From CALWZE01 sp964645785 (GTDB lineage Bacteria; Bacillota; Clostridia; Oscillospirales; Ruminococcaceae), in assembly GCA_964645785.1 (NCBI GenBank), contig CAZYAV010000018.1:1-46808 (forward strand): DNA of 46,808 bases. The letters run 5' to 3'. A program made the position numbers and the translations under genes. Shown here in pieces: positions 30,793 to 39,511 of the stretch. Positions within the stretch are counted from its first letter, which is position 1. The number at the start of each line of letters is the position of its first letter. Under the pieces are notes generated by a model. That model ran no database searches. It worked only from the letters and a program-made list of their open reading frames with translations, and was not told where the DNA came from.

Positions 30793-30858
30793 AGCCGTGC
30801 GGGAGCCCCTGCCGCAGCCCGCCCGCGCGCAAGGCCGCCCCGTTTGGGGCATAGGACA

Positions 30859-30886
30859 GCGGGGCAGCACCGGCGCACCGCCCCGC
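30859..30886 (-). terminator. Possible terminator of tepA
   Basis: GCGGGGC (30859-30865) pairs with GCCCCGC (30880-30886), 12 bases after the tepA stop. No T run follows, so it may only be a 3'-end hairpin. Confidence 0.35.
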
Positions 30887-30897
30887 TTATCCGCACA

Positions 30898-31674
30898 TCA
30901 GGCGCTGTGCCTGCGCCGCCGGATCTTCTGGTAAAGGTAGCGCATCGCGTCCCCCAGCGAGCCGATGCTGTCAATCAGCCCAACCTCCACCGCCTGCTCG
31001 CCGTCCAGCACCGTGCCCATGTCCATCACAAGCTCCCCCGTTTTGAGCAGCAGCTTGCGGAAAGCCTCCCGCTCGATGCCCGAATGCGCGCAGATAAAGC
31101 TGGTGATCCGCTCCTGCATCCGGTCAAAGTGCTTCATCGTCTGCGGCACGCCGAGCACCATGCCCGTGTGCCGCACGGGGTGCACCGTCATGGTGGCGGT
31201 CGGCACGATGAAGGAGCGGCCGGCGCTCACGGCGAGCGGGATACCGATCGAGTGCCCGCCCCCCAGCACCAGCGAGGCGGTCGGCTTTTTCATGCCCGCA
31301 ATCAGCTCGGCAATCGCAAGCCCCGCCTCGACGTCCCCGCCGACCGTGTTCAGGATAATCAGTAGGCCGTCGATGTCGGGATCCTCCTCAATCGCCACCA
31401 GCTGCGGGATGACATGCTCGTACTTTGTCGCCTTTGTGCCCTGCGGCAGCTCGGTGTGCCCCTCCACCTGCCCCGCGATGGTCAGGCAGTGGATCGGATA
31501 CCGGCCGCGCGTCTTGGCAACCGAGTTGGTTTCGGGCATCAGCTCCTGCTCCAGCTCGTTTTCCCCGTCCGGCTGCTCCGGCTCGGCCTGCTCCGGCTGC
31601 TCGGGCTGCGCCTCCTTTGCCCGGTCTGCGGCGCCGGGGCGCTGTCCATACTGTTTTTGCACTTGTTGCTTCAC
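30898..31674 (-). CDS. tepA: ClpP-like serine protease TepA
   Basis: A 258-residue ClpP/crotonase-fold protease. The first ~55 residues are a Gln/Glu/Pro-rich, poorly conserved lead. The core starts PIHCLTIAGQVEGH, followed by KYEHVIPQLVAIEEDPDIDG, the oxyanion strand NTVGGDVEAGLAIAE, the nucleophile Ser142 in GGGHSIG and His165 in TVHPVRHTG. This matches the Firmicutes TepA/YmfB group, linked to secretion and spore-related proteolysis. The GTG at 31674 has no usable Shine-Dalgarno; the in-frame GTG at 31662, behind GAGGTGA, may be the true start. It is a single gene. Confidence 0.92.
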   Translation of the reverse strand: MKQQVQKQYGQRPGAADRAKEAQPEQPEQAEPEQPDGENELEQELMPETNSVAKTRGRYPIHCLTIAGQVEGHTELPQGTKATKYEHVIPQLVAIEEDPDIDGLLIILNTVGGDVEAGLAIAELIAGMKKPTASLVLGGGHSIGIPLAVSAGRSFIVPTATMTVHPVRHTGMVLGVPQTMKHFDRMQERITSFICAHSGIEREAFRKLLLKTGELVMDMGTVLDGEQAVEVGLIDSIGSLGDAMRYLYQKIRRRRHSA

Positions 31675-31738
31675 CTCGTTTCGGTGCTATTTTTCCCCGC
31701 TCGCCGGGGTTTTATTTATAAAAAAGCACGTTAATAAA

Positions 31739-31767
31739 TTGACAATATTGTTAAAAAGCGTTACACT
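31739..31767 (+). promoter_or_regulatory. Promoter of acnA-icd-rex with overlapping palindrome
   Basis: TTGACA (31739-31744), a 17-base spacer and TACACT (31762-31767). The -35 starts a 16-base near-palindrome TTGACAATATTGTTAA (31739-31754, one mismatched pair). The leader to acnA is about 110 bases. Confidence 0.7.
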
Positions 31768-31883
31768 ATTTACAGTTTCGCCTTTTTATGGCCGTGGGGA
31801 TTTTGGGCTGCCCGTCCCCGCGCAAAAGGGCAAAAAAGCGCAGATGGCCGGGCTGCTTTTGCCCGGCGCAGGAGGTAACGCCC

Positions 31884-33818
31884 ATGGGCATGAACGCAGC
31901 ACAGAAAATCCTTTCCGCACATATTGTCGACGGCGAGCTTGGCAAAACGCCCGAGCTTGGCCTGCACATCGACACCACCCTGACGCAGGACGCGACCGGC
32001 ACGATGGCCTATCTGCAATTTGAGGCGATGGGCATCCCCCGCGTGCGCACCGAGCTTTCGGTTGCCTATATCGACCACAACACCCTGCAAAGCGGGTTTG
32101 AAAACAGCGACGACCACGAGTATATCCGCACGGTCGCCAAAAAATACGGCATCCGCTATTCCCGCCCCGGCAACGGCATCTGCCACCAGGTCAACCTCGA
32201 GCGGTTCGGCAAGCCGGGCAAAACCCTCATCGGCTCGGACAGCCACACCCCCACCGGCGGCGGCATCGGGATGCTCGCGTTCGGCGCGGGCGGGCTGGAC
32301 GTGGCCGTCGCGATGGGCGGGGGCGCGTATTACATCGCCAACCCCAAAATAGTCGGGGTTGAGCTGACCGGCCGCCTGCGGGACGGGGTCGGCGCAAAGG
32401 ACGTCATCCTCGAGCTGCTGCGCCGCCTGTCGGTCAAGGGGGGCGTCGGCAAAATCATCGAGTATTGCGGCGCGGGGGTCAAGACCCTCTCGGTGCCCGA
32501 GCGCGCGACAATCACCAACATGGGCGCCGAGCTCGGCGCCACCACCTCGCTGTTCCCGGCCGACGAAATCACCCGCGCGTTCCTCCGGGCGCAGGGGCGG
32601 GAGCAGGATTTTGTGGAGGTTTCCGCCGACCCGGACGCGGCCTACGACGAGCGGATCACCCTCGACCTCAGCGCCATTGAGCCGCTGTGCGCCTGCCCGC
32701 ATATGCCGGACAATGTCAAGCCGGTGCGGGAGCTTGCGGGCATGAAAATCGACCAGGTCTGCATCGGCTCCTGCACCAACTCGTCCCTTTACGACATGCT
32801 GATGGTCGCAAAGCTGCTCCGGGGCAAAACGGTGGCCGAGGACGTCAGTCTGGTTATCGCGCCCGGCTCGCGCCAGGTGCTGGACATGCTGGCCGCCTGC
32901 GGCGCGCTGACCGACCTACTCAACGCGGGCGCGCGGGTGCTGGAATGCGCCTGCGGCCCCTGCATCGGCATGGGGCAGTCCCCGCGCAGCGCGGGCGTCA
33001 GCCTGCGGACCTTCAACCGCAACTTTGAGGGGCGCTCGGGCACCAAGGACGCGCAGGTCTATCTCGTCAGCCCCGCAACCGCCGCCGTCAGCGCGGTCGC
33101 CGGGGTGCTGGCCGACCCGACCGAGGCGTGCGCCGGGCTGACCGTCGCGCTGCCGGAGACCTTCACGGTCAACGACAACATGATTGCGCTGCCCGCCACG
33201 CCGGAGGAAGCGGCGACTGTCGAGGTTGTCCGCGGGCCGAACATCAAGCCCTTCCCGGCCAGCAAGCCGCTGGATAAGGAACTCTCCGCCCCCATCACCC
33301 TCAAGGTTGGGGACAATATCACAACCGACCACATCATGCCGGCCGGCTCGGCCATTCTGCCCTTCCGCTCCAATATCCCGTACCTGTCCAAGTTCTGCTT
33401 TACCCGCTGTGACGAGAATTTCCCCGGGCGCGCCAAGGCGGCGGGGGAGAGCATCATTATCGGCGGGGAGAACTACGGCCAGGGCAGCTCCCGCGAGCAC
33501 GCGGCGCTTGTGCCGCTGTATCTCGGCATCCGCGCGATTGTCGCAATCAGCTTTGCGCGCATCCACAAGGACAATCTGGTCAACGCGGGCATTGTCCCGC
33601 TTGTGTTCGCAAGCAAGTTCGATTACGAGGCGCTCTCGCTCGGCGACCGGCTGGAGACCTTCGACCTTGTGGACGCAGTGCGCGAGGGGCGGGAAATCGT
33701 CAATGTCCGGGACGCAAAATCCGGCAACAGGTTTATTCTCAAGCTCGAGCTATCCGACCGGCAGCGCAGAATCCTGCTTGCGGGCGGCCTGCTCAACTAT
33801 ACAAAGGCCGCGCTCTGA
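31884..33818 (+). CDS. acnA: Aconitate hydratase
   Basis: A 644-residue [4Fe-4S] enzyme interconverting citrate and isocitrate. Cluster ligands are Cys297 in GSCTNSS and Cys357 and Cys360 in CGPCIG. IGSDSHTPTGGGIGMLAFGAGG and the C-terminal swivel domain with GENYGQGSSREHAA (substrate-binding SSREH) are present. The length fits the short, mitochondrial-like class common in Clostridia. A longer frame exists upstream, but ATG 31884 has AGGAGG exactly 8 bases before it. It is the first gene of an operon with icd and rex. Confidence 0.96.
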   Translation: MGMNAAQKILSAHIVDGELGKTPELGLHIDTTLTQDATGTMAYLQFEAMGIPRVRTELSVAYIDHNTLQSGFENSDDHEYIRTVAKKYGIRYSRPGNGICHQVNLERFGKPGKTLIGSDSHTPTGGGIGMLAFGAGGLDVAVAMGGGAYYIANPKIVGVELTGRLRDGVGAKDVILELLRRLSVKGGVGKIIEYCGAGVKTLSVPERATITNMGAELGATTSLFPADEITRAFLRAQGREQDFVEVSADPDAAYDERITLDLSAIEPLCACPHMPDNVKPVRELAGMKIDQVCIGSCTNSSLYDMLMVAKLLRGKTVAEDVSLVIAPGSRQVLDMLAACGALTDLLNAGARVLECACGPCIGMGQSPRSAGVSLRTFNRNFEGRSGTKDAQVYLVSPATAAVSAVAGVLADPTEACAGLTVALPETFTVNDNMIALPATPEEAATVEVVRGPNIKPFPASKPLDKELSAPITLKVGDNITTDHIMPAGSAILPFRSNIPYLSKFCFTRCDENFPGRAKAAGESIIIGGENYGQGSSREHAALVPLYLGIRAIVAISFARIHKDNLVNAGIVPLVFASKFDYEALSLGDRLETFDLVDAVREGREIVNVRDAKSGNRFILKLELSDRQRRILLAGGLLNYTKAAL

Positions 33819-33851
33819 GCGGGTCGGCATATCAAAAGGGAGACGCAAAAC

Positions 33852-35021
33852 ATGATGGATATTCAGGCTGCCAAGGACAAATTCGAGGCGCTGCTGCGCG
33901 GCCAGCTTGCGCGGTGCGAGCGGATGAAAACCGACGGCGATTTTGACGATTATACCAAGATGGACAGGCTCGTCATCGGGGTCTGCGGCGGCGACGGCAT
34001 CGGCCCGACCATCTGCGCCGAGGCGGAGCGGGTGCTGCGCTTCCTGCTGGCGGACGAGGTCGGCGCCGGCAAAATCGAGTTCCGCGATATCGAGGGGCTG
34101 ACCATCGAAAACCGCATCGCGCAGGGCAAGGCGATCCCGGACGACATCCTGGCGCAGCTCAAGCAGTGCAATGTCATCCTGAAAGGCCCCACCACCACGC
34201 CGGACGCGGGCGACAGCGGCCCCAACGTCGGCAGCGCGAACGTCGCCATGCGGCGGGAGCTGGATCTGTTCGCCAACATGCGCCCCGTCAAGGTGCCCAG
34301 CGAGGGCATCGACTGGGTCTTTTTCCGCGAAAACACCGAGGGCGCCTACGCGGTGGGGGACCAGGGCGTCGGGCTGGAGGGTCTGTCGGTCGATTTCACC
34401 ATCACCACCGACGAGGGCACCCGCCGCATCGCAAAGCTCGCCTATGACTACGCGCGGGCGAACGGCCGCAAGCGGGTTTCAATCATCACCAAGGCCAACG
34501 TCATCAAGGAGACGGACGGAAAATTCCTGCGGCTGTGCAGCGAGGTCGGCCGGGACTACCCCGAAATCACCACCGACGACTGGTACGCCGATATCCTGAC
34601 CGCCAAGCTGATCGACCCGGCGCGGCGCAATCTGTTTGAGGTGGTGGTGCTGCCCAACCTGTACGGCGACATCATCACTGACGAGGCCGCGCAGATTCAG
34701 GGCGGCGTCGGCACGGCGGGCAGCGCCAACATCGGCAAGCACTACGCCATGTTCGAGGCCATCCACGGCAGCGCCCCCCGCATGGTGGAGGAGGGGCGCG
34801 CGCAGTACGCCGACCCCTGCTCGATGCTGCGCGCGGCGGTGATGCTGCTGCGGCACATCGGCCGGCAGGACAAGGCCGGGCTGCTTGAGCGCGCGCTGGA
34901 TATCTGCATGTTTACCGAAAAAAAGCTGACCATCACCGGCCGGGACGACGGCTGTACCTGCAGCGCGTTTGGCGACTACCTGATGTCCACCGTGGAGCGG
35001 ATCCAGCGCAGCGAGGTGTGA
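33852..35021 (+). CDS. icd: Isocitrate/isopropylmalate dehydrogenase family enzyme, probable isocitrate dehydrogenase
   Basis: A 389-residue beta-decarboxylating dehydrogenase. It shows VCGGDGIGPTICAE near residue 45, NMRPVKVP and VFFRENTEGAYAVG for substrate contact, KANVIKETDG, NLYGDIITDEAAQIQGG with metal-binding Asp residues, and EAIHGSAPRM near the C terminus. Following aconitase by 33 bases, it most likely oxidises isocitrate to 2-oxoglutarate for glutamate synthesis; homoisocitrate or isopropylmalate are less likely substrates. An N-terminal ~40-residue helical extension precedes the fold. GGGAG lies 8 bases before the first ATG. Confidence 0.9.
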   Translation: MMDIQAAKDKFEALLRGQLARCERMKTDGDFDDYTKMDRLVIGVCGGDGIGPTICAEAERVLRFLLADEVGAGKIEFRDIEGLTIENRIAQGKAIPDDILAQLKQCNVILKGPTTTPDAGDSGPNVGSANVAMRRELDLFANMRPVKVPSEGIDWVFFRENTEGAYAVGDQGVGLEGLSVDFTITTDEGTRRIAKLAYDYARANGRKRVSIITKANVIKETDGKFLRLCSEVGRDYPEITTDDWYADILTAKLIDPARRNLFEVVVLPNLYGDIITDEAAQIQGGVGTAGSANIGKHYAMFEAIHGSAPRMVEEGRAQYADPCSMLRAAVMLLRHIGRQDKAGLLERALDICMFTEKKLTITGRDDGCTCSAFGDYLMSTVERIQRSEV

Positions 35022-35024
35022 TTT

Positions 35025-35699
35025 ATGAAGCAGAACGACTCTGTCTCCCTGCTTGTTGTGCGGCGCCTGCCGCGCTATTACCGCTTTTTGACCGAGCTGA
35101 AAAAGAGCGGCATTGTGCGCATCTCCTCCAAAGAGCTCGCCAAGCGGATGGGGCTGACCGCCTCGCAGATCCGGCAGGATCTCAACTGTTTTGGCGGGTT
35201 CGGCCAGCAGGGCTACGGCTACAACGTCGACCAGCTCTCGGACGAGATCGAGCGCATTCTCTACCTCGACGTCAACATGCCCGCCATCATGATCGGGGTC
35301 GGCAACCTCGGCCGCGCGCTCTCCGGCTTTCTGTTTGAGGCCAAGGGCATCAAGCTCATCGGCCTGTTTGACAAAAACCCGAAGACCATCATCGACTTAA
35401 ACCCCGACCTCAACGTGATGGGCATCACCAAGCTGGACGAATTCTGCGAGAGGTACAAGCCCCAGATCGCGATTCTATGCATCCCCAGCGAGCACGCCCA
35501 ACAGATGGCCTCCCGGCTTGTCTCGCTGGGCATCAAGGGCTTTTGGAATTTCAGCCACGTCGACCTGCACCTCGACCCCTCCATCTGCGTGGAGAATGTC
35601 CATCTCGGCGACAGCCTGATGACCCTCGGGTTCAATGTCCACACCCAGCTGCGCAGCGAGCAGGGGGCGGCACAGGCGCAGCCCGGGCAGGGGGAGTGA
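35025..35699 (+). CDS. rex: Redox-sensing transcriptional repressor Rex
   Basis: A 224-residue repressor that senses the NADH/NAD ratio. The N-terminal winged helix includes VRRLPRYYRFLTEL, ISSKELAKRMGLTASQIRQD and LNCFGGFGQQGYGYNV. The Rossmann domain starts GVGNLGRALSGF. A domain-swapping C-terminal helix is followed by a short Gln/Ala-rich end. It begins 3 bases after the icd stop, with GAGG inside the icd end, so it is translated as part of acnA-icd-rex. The Rex target in this organism may include its own operon (inference). Confidence 0.96.
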   Translation: MKQNDSVSLLVVRRLPRYYRFLTELKKSGIVRISSKELAKRMGLTASQIRQDLNCFGGFGQQGYGYNVDQLSDEIERILYLDVNMPAIMIGVGNLGRALSGFLFEAKGIKLIGLFDKNPKTIIDLNPDLNVMGITKLDEFCERYKPQIAILCIPSEHAQQMASRLVSLGIKGFWNFSHVDLHLDPSICVENVHLGDSLMTLGFNVHTQLRSEQGAAQAQPGQGE

Positions 35700-35807
35700 G
35701 CGTCCGGTGGCGCGCCGCACGGAGCCTGCTGAACCGGCGGCACATCCGGGCAGATTGCCCGCAGGGGCGACTTTGACGACCGCGCCCTGTGGATGTATAC
35801 GCTTTTT

Positions 35808-35840
35808 AAGGAACCGGCACCTGCCGGTTCCTTTTCGTTT
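35808..35840 (+). terminator. Terminator of acnA-icd-rex
   Basis: A perfect hairpin, AAGGAACCGGCA/TGCCGGTTCCTT (35808-35833), followed by TTCGTTT. It is a classic intrinsic terminator about 110 bases after rex. Confidence 0.85.
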
Positions 35841-36346
35841 GCTGACAGGGATAGCCTCTCCCGGCCGGGGCGGGGGCTTTGGTTCGCCGGATTACCCGGC
35901 AGGGCGTTTAGCGGATCAAGCCACAGAAAGCCCGCGCCGAAGGCCGCGAGCCGTCCGCGGATAGGCCGAAACACGCCGGGCGGGATTTCCCGGCCGCGTC
36001 TACAGCGGCTTATGCCCATGCGCCGCCCGCGGGCGGCTGCTCCCGGCCAAGTGCGTGGGGAGCGGCACGGGTCAAAATGCAGGAAGAATTCCCCCAGCCC
36101 GGTAAAGCCCGCGAGCCCTGCCTGCCGAACAGGCTCCCGCCCTACTCGGCGACCTGACGGCTTTTGGGGCAAGGCCAGGCTTCGCCGCGTCAGCCTGCGC
36201 GCCGAAAACCGGGACGGACGCCCCGGGTGTACCGCCCGCACGGGAAAGCTTCGGCAAAACCGCACTGCGCGGCGGCCGGGTTCCGCCCAAACAGGGCGCG
36301 GGCGGGAGCAGCCGGATGTGCACCCTCTGAAATACTAAATTTTCAA
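35834..36346. other. GC-rich gene-free spacer
   Basis: About 510 bases between the rex terminator and the padR promoter. Open frames cross it, but none has a start, RBS or protein-like composition. I see nothing else. Confidence 0.5.
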
Positions 36347-36371
36347 ATATACATTGACAGGCGAGGTATAT
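36347..36371. promoter_or_regulatory. ATATAC-N13-GTATAT dyad over the padR promoter
   Basis: A 6+6 inverted repeat with a 13-base spacer, overlapping the -35 (36354-36359) and reaching into the promoter spacer. It is a good candidate for the autoregulatory PadR site. Confidence 0.4.
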
Positions 36372-36382
36372 CGTGCTATAGT
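36354..36382 (+). promoter_or_regulatory. Promoter of the padR operon
   Basis: A perfect TTGACA (36354-36359), a 17-base spacer and TATAGT (36377-36382), about 73 bases before the start codon. Confidence 0.8.
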
Positions 36383-36454
36383 GGTACCCACAGAGCACAC
36401 GGGAAAGGCGGTGGCGGCCATTGTACGGATAACCACGGGGCCGGGGGTGGATTT

Positions 36455-36793
36455 ATGCTGAATATGTCGGATATCCTGCGCGGGTATACGGACACCATCA
36501 TCCTTGCGCAGCTGCGGGAGGCGGACAGCTACGGCTACGAGATCAACAAGGCGGTTGCAAAGGCCACGCGCGGCGGGCTGGAGCTGAAGGAGGCGACCCT
36601 GTACACGACTTTCCGGCGGCTGGAATCGGCGGGGTATATCCTCTCCTACTGGGGGAACGAGACGACCGGCGCAAGGCGGCGGTATTATTCTCTGACCGAC
36701 GCGGGTCGTGCGCTGCTTGCGGAGAATATCCGGGACTGGCAGCGCGCAAAGCAGATGATCGACGGACTTTTGGAGGATGTAGATGAACAATAG
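36455..36793 (+). CDS. PadR family transcriptional regulator
   Basis: A 112-residue winged-helix regulator. It begins MSDILRGYTDTIILAQLRE, followed by the DSYGYEINKAV helix, LKEATLYTTFRRLESAGYI (recognition helix) and GARRRYYSLTDAGRALL (wing), then a short dimer helix. It overlaps the next gene by 11 bases. PadR-DUF1700-DUF4097 trios are common in Firmicutes and usually respond to envelope or drug signals; the ligand is unknown. GGTGG lies 6 bases before ATG 36455. Confidence 0.92.
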   Translation: MLNMSDILRGYTDTIILAQLREADSYGYEINKAVAKATRGGLELKEATLYTTFRRLESAGYILSYWGNETTGARRRYYSLTDAGRALLAENIRDWQRAKQMIDGLLEDVDEQ

Positions 36794-37448
36794 GATCAAA
36801 AACTATATCGACGTGCTGTTTGCGGATATTCCGCGCAGCAAAAAGGCGGCCGAGCTGAAAGAGGAGCTGACCGGCAACATGAACGAGCGGTTTGAGGATT
36901 ACCTCGCGCAGGGCATGAGCGAGGCGCAGGCGTACAGCCAGACGGTTGCCAGCATGGGGGATATCGACGCGCTGCTTAAAGAGGCGATGCCGGACGACGC
37001 CTTCCGCGCCGAGGCCGCTTCCTATAAAAAGCGCCGCGCGCGCAACACCAGCATCGCGGTTGGGCTGTACATCCTGGGCGCGGCGTGTGTGGTTGCAAGC
37101 GCCCTGCTCGAGCCGGTTTACGGGGACGCAGGGCCGGTTCTCGGGGTTGTGATTCTGCTGGTGCTCTCGGCCATTGCAACGGGGATGATTGTGTACACCC
37201 ACATGTCGACCCCGCGCGAATACGCGGAATACAACACACTGGAGACGCAGGACGAGGATCTCTACCGCTCGCCGGCCGGCAAAAAGCTGCGCGGCTATCT
37301 CTCCATCTACTGGACGGTTGTGACCGCGCTCTATCTGCTCGTCAGCTTCCTGACCTTCCGCTGGCATATTACCTGGATTATCTGGCCGGTTGCCGGGGTG
37401 CTCAGCGGCATCATCAAAACAATCTTTGAATTGAGGGAAGAGCAATGA
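36783..37448 (+). CDS. DUF1700-like / permease-prefix-domain membrane protein
   Basis: A 221-residue protein. The N-terminal ~70 residues form a helical cytoplasmic domain (YIDVLFADIPRSKKAAELKE, ELTGNMNERFEDY, GMSEAQAYSQTVASMGD) typical of permease prefix domain 1 and DUF1700. Four hydrophobic helices follow, at about 90-110, 117-140, 175-193 and 198-217. It is translated by overlap with padR and overlaps the next gene by 4 bases (ATGA). It probably acts with the DUF4097 protein in an envelope-stress response. Confidence 0.85.
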   Translation: MNNRIKNYIDVLFADIPRSKKAAELKEELTGNMNERFEDYLAQGMSEAQAYSQTVASMGDIDALLKEAMPDDAFRAEAASYKKRRARNTSIAVGLYILGAACVVASALLEPVYGDAGPVLGVVILLVLSAIATGMIVYTHMSTPREYAEYNTLETQDEDLYRSPAGKKLRGYLSIYWTVVTALYLLVSFLTFRWHITWIIWPVAGVLSGIIKTIFELREEQ

Positions 37449-38284
37449 GCAGAAAAAGTCTGTTGATCGTGCGGCTGGTTGTCCTCCTTCTGCTTTTGCT
37501 GGCGCTGCTGCCCATTGCGGCGCGGATGCTGTTTGCCGGCGGGCGCGGATTCTTCGGCTTTGGCAATTCGCTGCTCCCGAGCGAGCCGGTTTTCAGCGAC
37601 AGCTTTACCGGCGTGCAGTCGGTCGAGGTCGACGTCGTGAGCGTCGCCGTTGAGGTGGAGGAGCAGGACGGCGGCGCAACCACGGTGGAGTATTTCACAA
37701 GCGGCGGGGATTCGGAAACGGTGGAGGCGAGCATGAGCGGCGGCGTGCTGTACATCAGGCAGCCGCGGCAGTTCGGCTTTTTTGACCTGTCGGGCATCGC
37801 CAGCCGGGTCGTGATCCGGGTGCCGCGGGGCTCGGCGCTCGATTACGCCATTTCGACCACGAGCGGCTCGGTCAGGCTCGCCGCCGGCAGCGGCAGCACG
37901 GCGGTGACGACCACCAGCGGCTCCATCAAAATCTGGGGCGCGGGCAGGCAGGTCAGCGCGCTGTCGGTCAGCGGGTCGGTTAAAATCTACGACCCGTTCG
38001 AGGAAATCAGTGCCAGCACCACCAGCGGCAGCATCAAGGCGACCGCCGGTGAAACCACCCGCTCGGCGGCTCTTTGCAGCACCAGCGGCTCGGTCAAGCT
38101 GCGGATGCCGGAAGGCAGCGGCTACACGCTGCTGTATCAGTCGACCAGCGGCAGCGTCCGGGACGAATACCGCAACATAAAATTCGGGGACGACGGCCGC
38201 TACGTCCACGGCGACGGCGCCATGCAGCTGAACCTGCAAACCACCAGCGGCAGTATAAAGCTCTGCGACTGGACGGCGGACTGA
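37445..38284 (+). CDS. DUF4097 beta-strand-repeat membrane-anchored protein
   Basis: A 279-residue protein with an N-terminal membrane helix (about 6-28) and an extracytoplasmic beta-helix built from seven (T/S)xSGS(I/V)(K/R) repeats, e.g. TTSGSVRL, TTSGSIKI and SVSGSVKI, ending TTSGSIKLCDWTAD. This is the DUF4097 signature. Function is unknown; it is commonly the last gene after PadR and DUF1700. Its start overlaps the previous stop by 4 bases. Confidence 0.9.
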   Translation: MSRKSLLIVRLVVLLLLLLALLPIAARMLFAGGRGFFGFGNSLLPSEPVFSDSFTGVQSVEVDVVSVAVEVEEQDGGATTVEYFTSGGDSETVEASMSGGVLYIRQPRQFGFFDLSGIASRVVIRVPRGSALDYAISTTSGSVRLAAGSGSTAVTTTSGSIKIWGAGRQVSALSVSGSVKIYDPFEEISASTTSGSIKATAGETTRSAALCSTSGSVKLRMPEGSGYTLLYQSTSGSVRDEYRNIKFGDDGRYVHGDGAMQLNLQTTSGSIKLCDWTAD

Positions 38285-38863
38285 CCGCCCGCGCAGCAGG
38301 GCTTGAAGTAGCCCCCCTGCGCCGGGGCGCAAGGCGCGCGTGGGTGGGCTGTTTCGGCTGCTGCGGGCGGCTTTGGCGCGGGAGAGCGCCGCGAATCGCG
38401 CCGCGCAGAACGGAACCGCTGCTTTTCGGCTCTGCCAATTTACTGGCAAAGCACGACCATCCGGGAAGCAGCCCCGGCCGAAATGCCCCGGCAAAAACGG
38501 ACAATATCAGGAAGCCCCCTGATGCGGGAAAACAAAACCGCATCAGGGGGCGCTGCTATTTAATAAAGAAGAATGAAACCATAGGCAAAGGCCGTCAAAG
38601 AAAAAAGGCAGGGAGCAAATCACGGCGGGCAGGAGACCCGAGGAGACCAGCCGGGAACAGGGCAGCAGATTGCAGAGCCGGAGCGGGCTTATGTCGCCGG
38701 GGCTGCTTTTCAATTGCGCGGGATGCCTCCCGCCGCGTGAGCCGCGGTGCCCGTCCGTCCGGCGCGCTTCACTCGTCCGCTGCCGGGGCAGGAATATGAG
38801 CCCGTTTCATCGCGTTTCGCGGCCTGAGGAGCGGCGCAATCCGCTTTTTGAAAAAGCCGCCGC
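38285..38863. other. Gene-free spacer between convergent genes
   Basis: About 580 bases between the DUF4097 gene (+) and the HAD gene (-). It holds the hairpin at 38514-38551; otherwise no promoter or coding signal was seen. Confidence 0.45.
38514..38551 (+). terminator. Hairpin terminator after the padR operon
   Basis: A 14-bp perfect stem, GCCCCCTGATGCGG/CCGCATCAGGGGGC, with a 10-base A-rich loop. The following sequence is only moderately T-rich (CTGCTATTTAAT), and it lies 230 bases after the gene. Confidence 0.55.
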
Positions 38864-39511
38864 TCAGCCGCGGATCAGCGCATCCAGCTCGTCCGGATGG
38901 GAGACGACCCAGTCCGCACCGGCGGCGCGCAGCTCCTGCGCGCCGCGGAATCCCCATGCCGCGCCGGCGCACCGCACGCCCGCTGCGTGGGCGAACTGCA
39001 CATCGACGTTGGAATCCCCGACGTAGATTGTCCGGCCGGGCGTCGCGCCGCATTCCCGCATAACCCGCGCAAGCAGGTCGGGCGCGGGCTTGCGGGGAAT
39101 CTCCGGGCGCTGGCCGTAGGCGGTGGCAAAGGCAATGTCGGGGAAATAGTGGCGCAGCACCCGCCGGGTTTGCGCATCGGGCTTGTTGGAGGCGATGGCG
39201 CAGGGGATTCCGGCCGCCCCCAGCCGGTGCAGCAGCTCGGGAATGCCGGGATATGGCGCGCTGCGCACGCAGCAGTTTTCGATATACCGCGCGGCGTACC
39301 GGCGCTCCAGCTCGTCCACAAGCGCCTTTTTGTCCTCGGGCAGGGCGCGGACGCAGAGCATGTACATCCCGTCCCCGACCATCTGCGTGTAGGCGGCGTC
39401 GGGGTGGGGCGGGCAGCCCAAAGAGACCAGCGAGGCGTTGACGGCGTCCGCGATGTCGTTGATGGTGTTGACAAGGGTGCCGTCCAAATCAAAAACACAG
39501 AGCTTATCCAT
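38864..39511 (-). CDS. HAD family hydrolase, phosphoglycolate phosphatase-like
   Basis: A 215-residue HAD phosphatase. Motif 1 is FDLDGTLVNT (Asp8 and Asp10), the helical cap follows (about 20-90), then motif 2 AIASNK, motif 3 region PRKPAPDLL and motif 4 YVGDSNVDVQFAHAAG. It is closest to the phosphoglycolate phosphatase/PpaX-like subfamily, but substrates in this group cannot be read from sequence. The Shine-Dalgarno is modest (CAGG, 9 bases before ATG). It is a single gene. Confidence 0.9.
   Translation of the reverse strand: MDKLCVFDLDGTLVNTINDIADAVNASLVSLGCPPHPDAAYTQMVGDGMYMLCVRALPEDKKALVDELERRYAARYIENCCVRSAPYPGIPELLHRLGAAGIPCAIASNKPDAQTRRVLRHYFPDIAFATAYGQRPEIPRKPAPDLLARVMRECGATPGRTIYVGDSNVDVQFAHAAGVRCAGAAWGFRGAQELRAAGADWVVSHPDELDALIRG

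Noticed and set aside
31739..31767. Canonical Rex operator in the acnA promoter
   Set aside because: TTGTTAA is present, but the second half-site does not match TTAACAA at the right spacing, so a canonical ROP is not supported.
31788..31883. N-terminal extension of aconitase
   Set aside because: The extra 32 residues are Arg/Pro-rich and unlike the family, and an ideal AGGAGG precedes ATG 31884.
35793..36338. Open frames in the rex-padR spacer
   Set aside because: Starts lie inside the rex terminator or lack RBS; the products are Arg/Pro/Gly-rich without domains.
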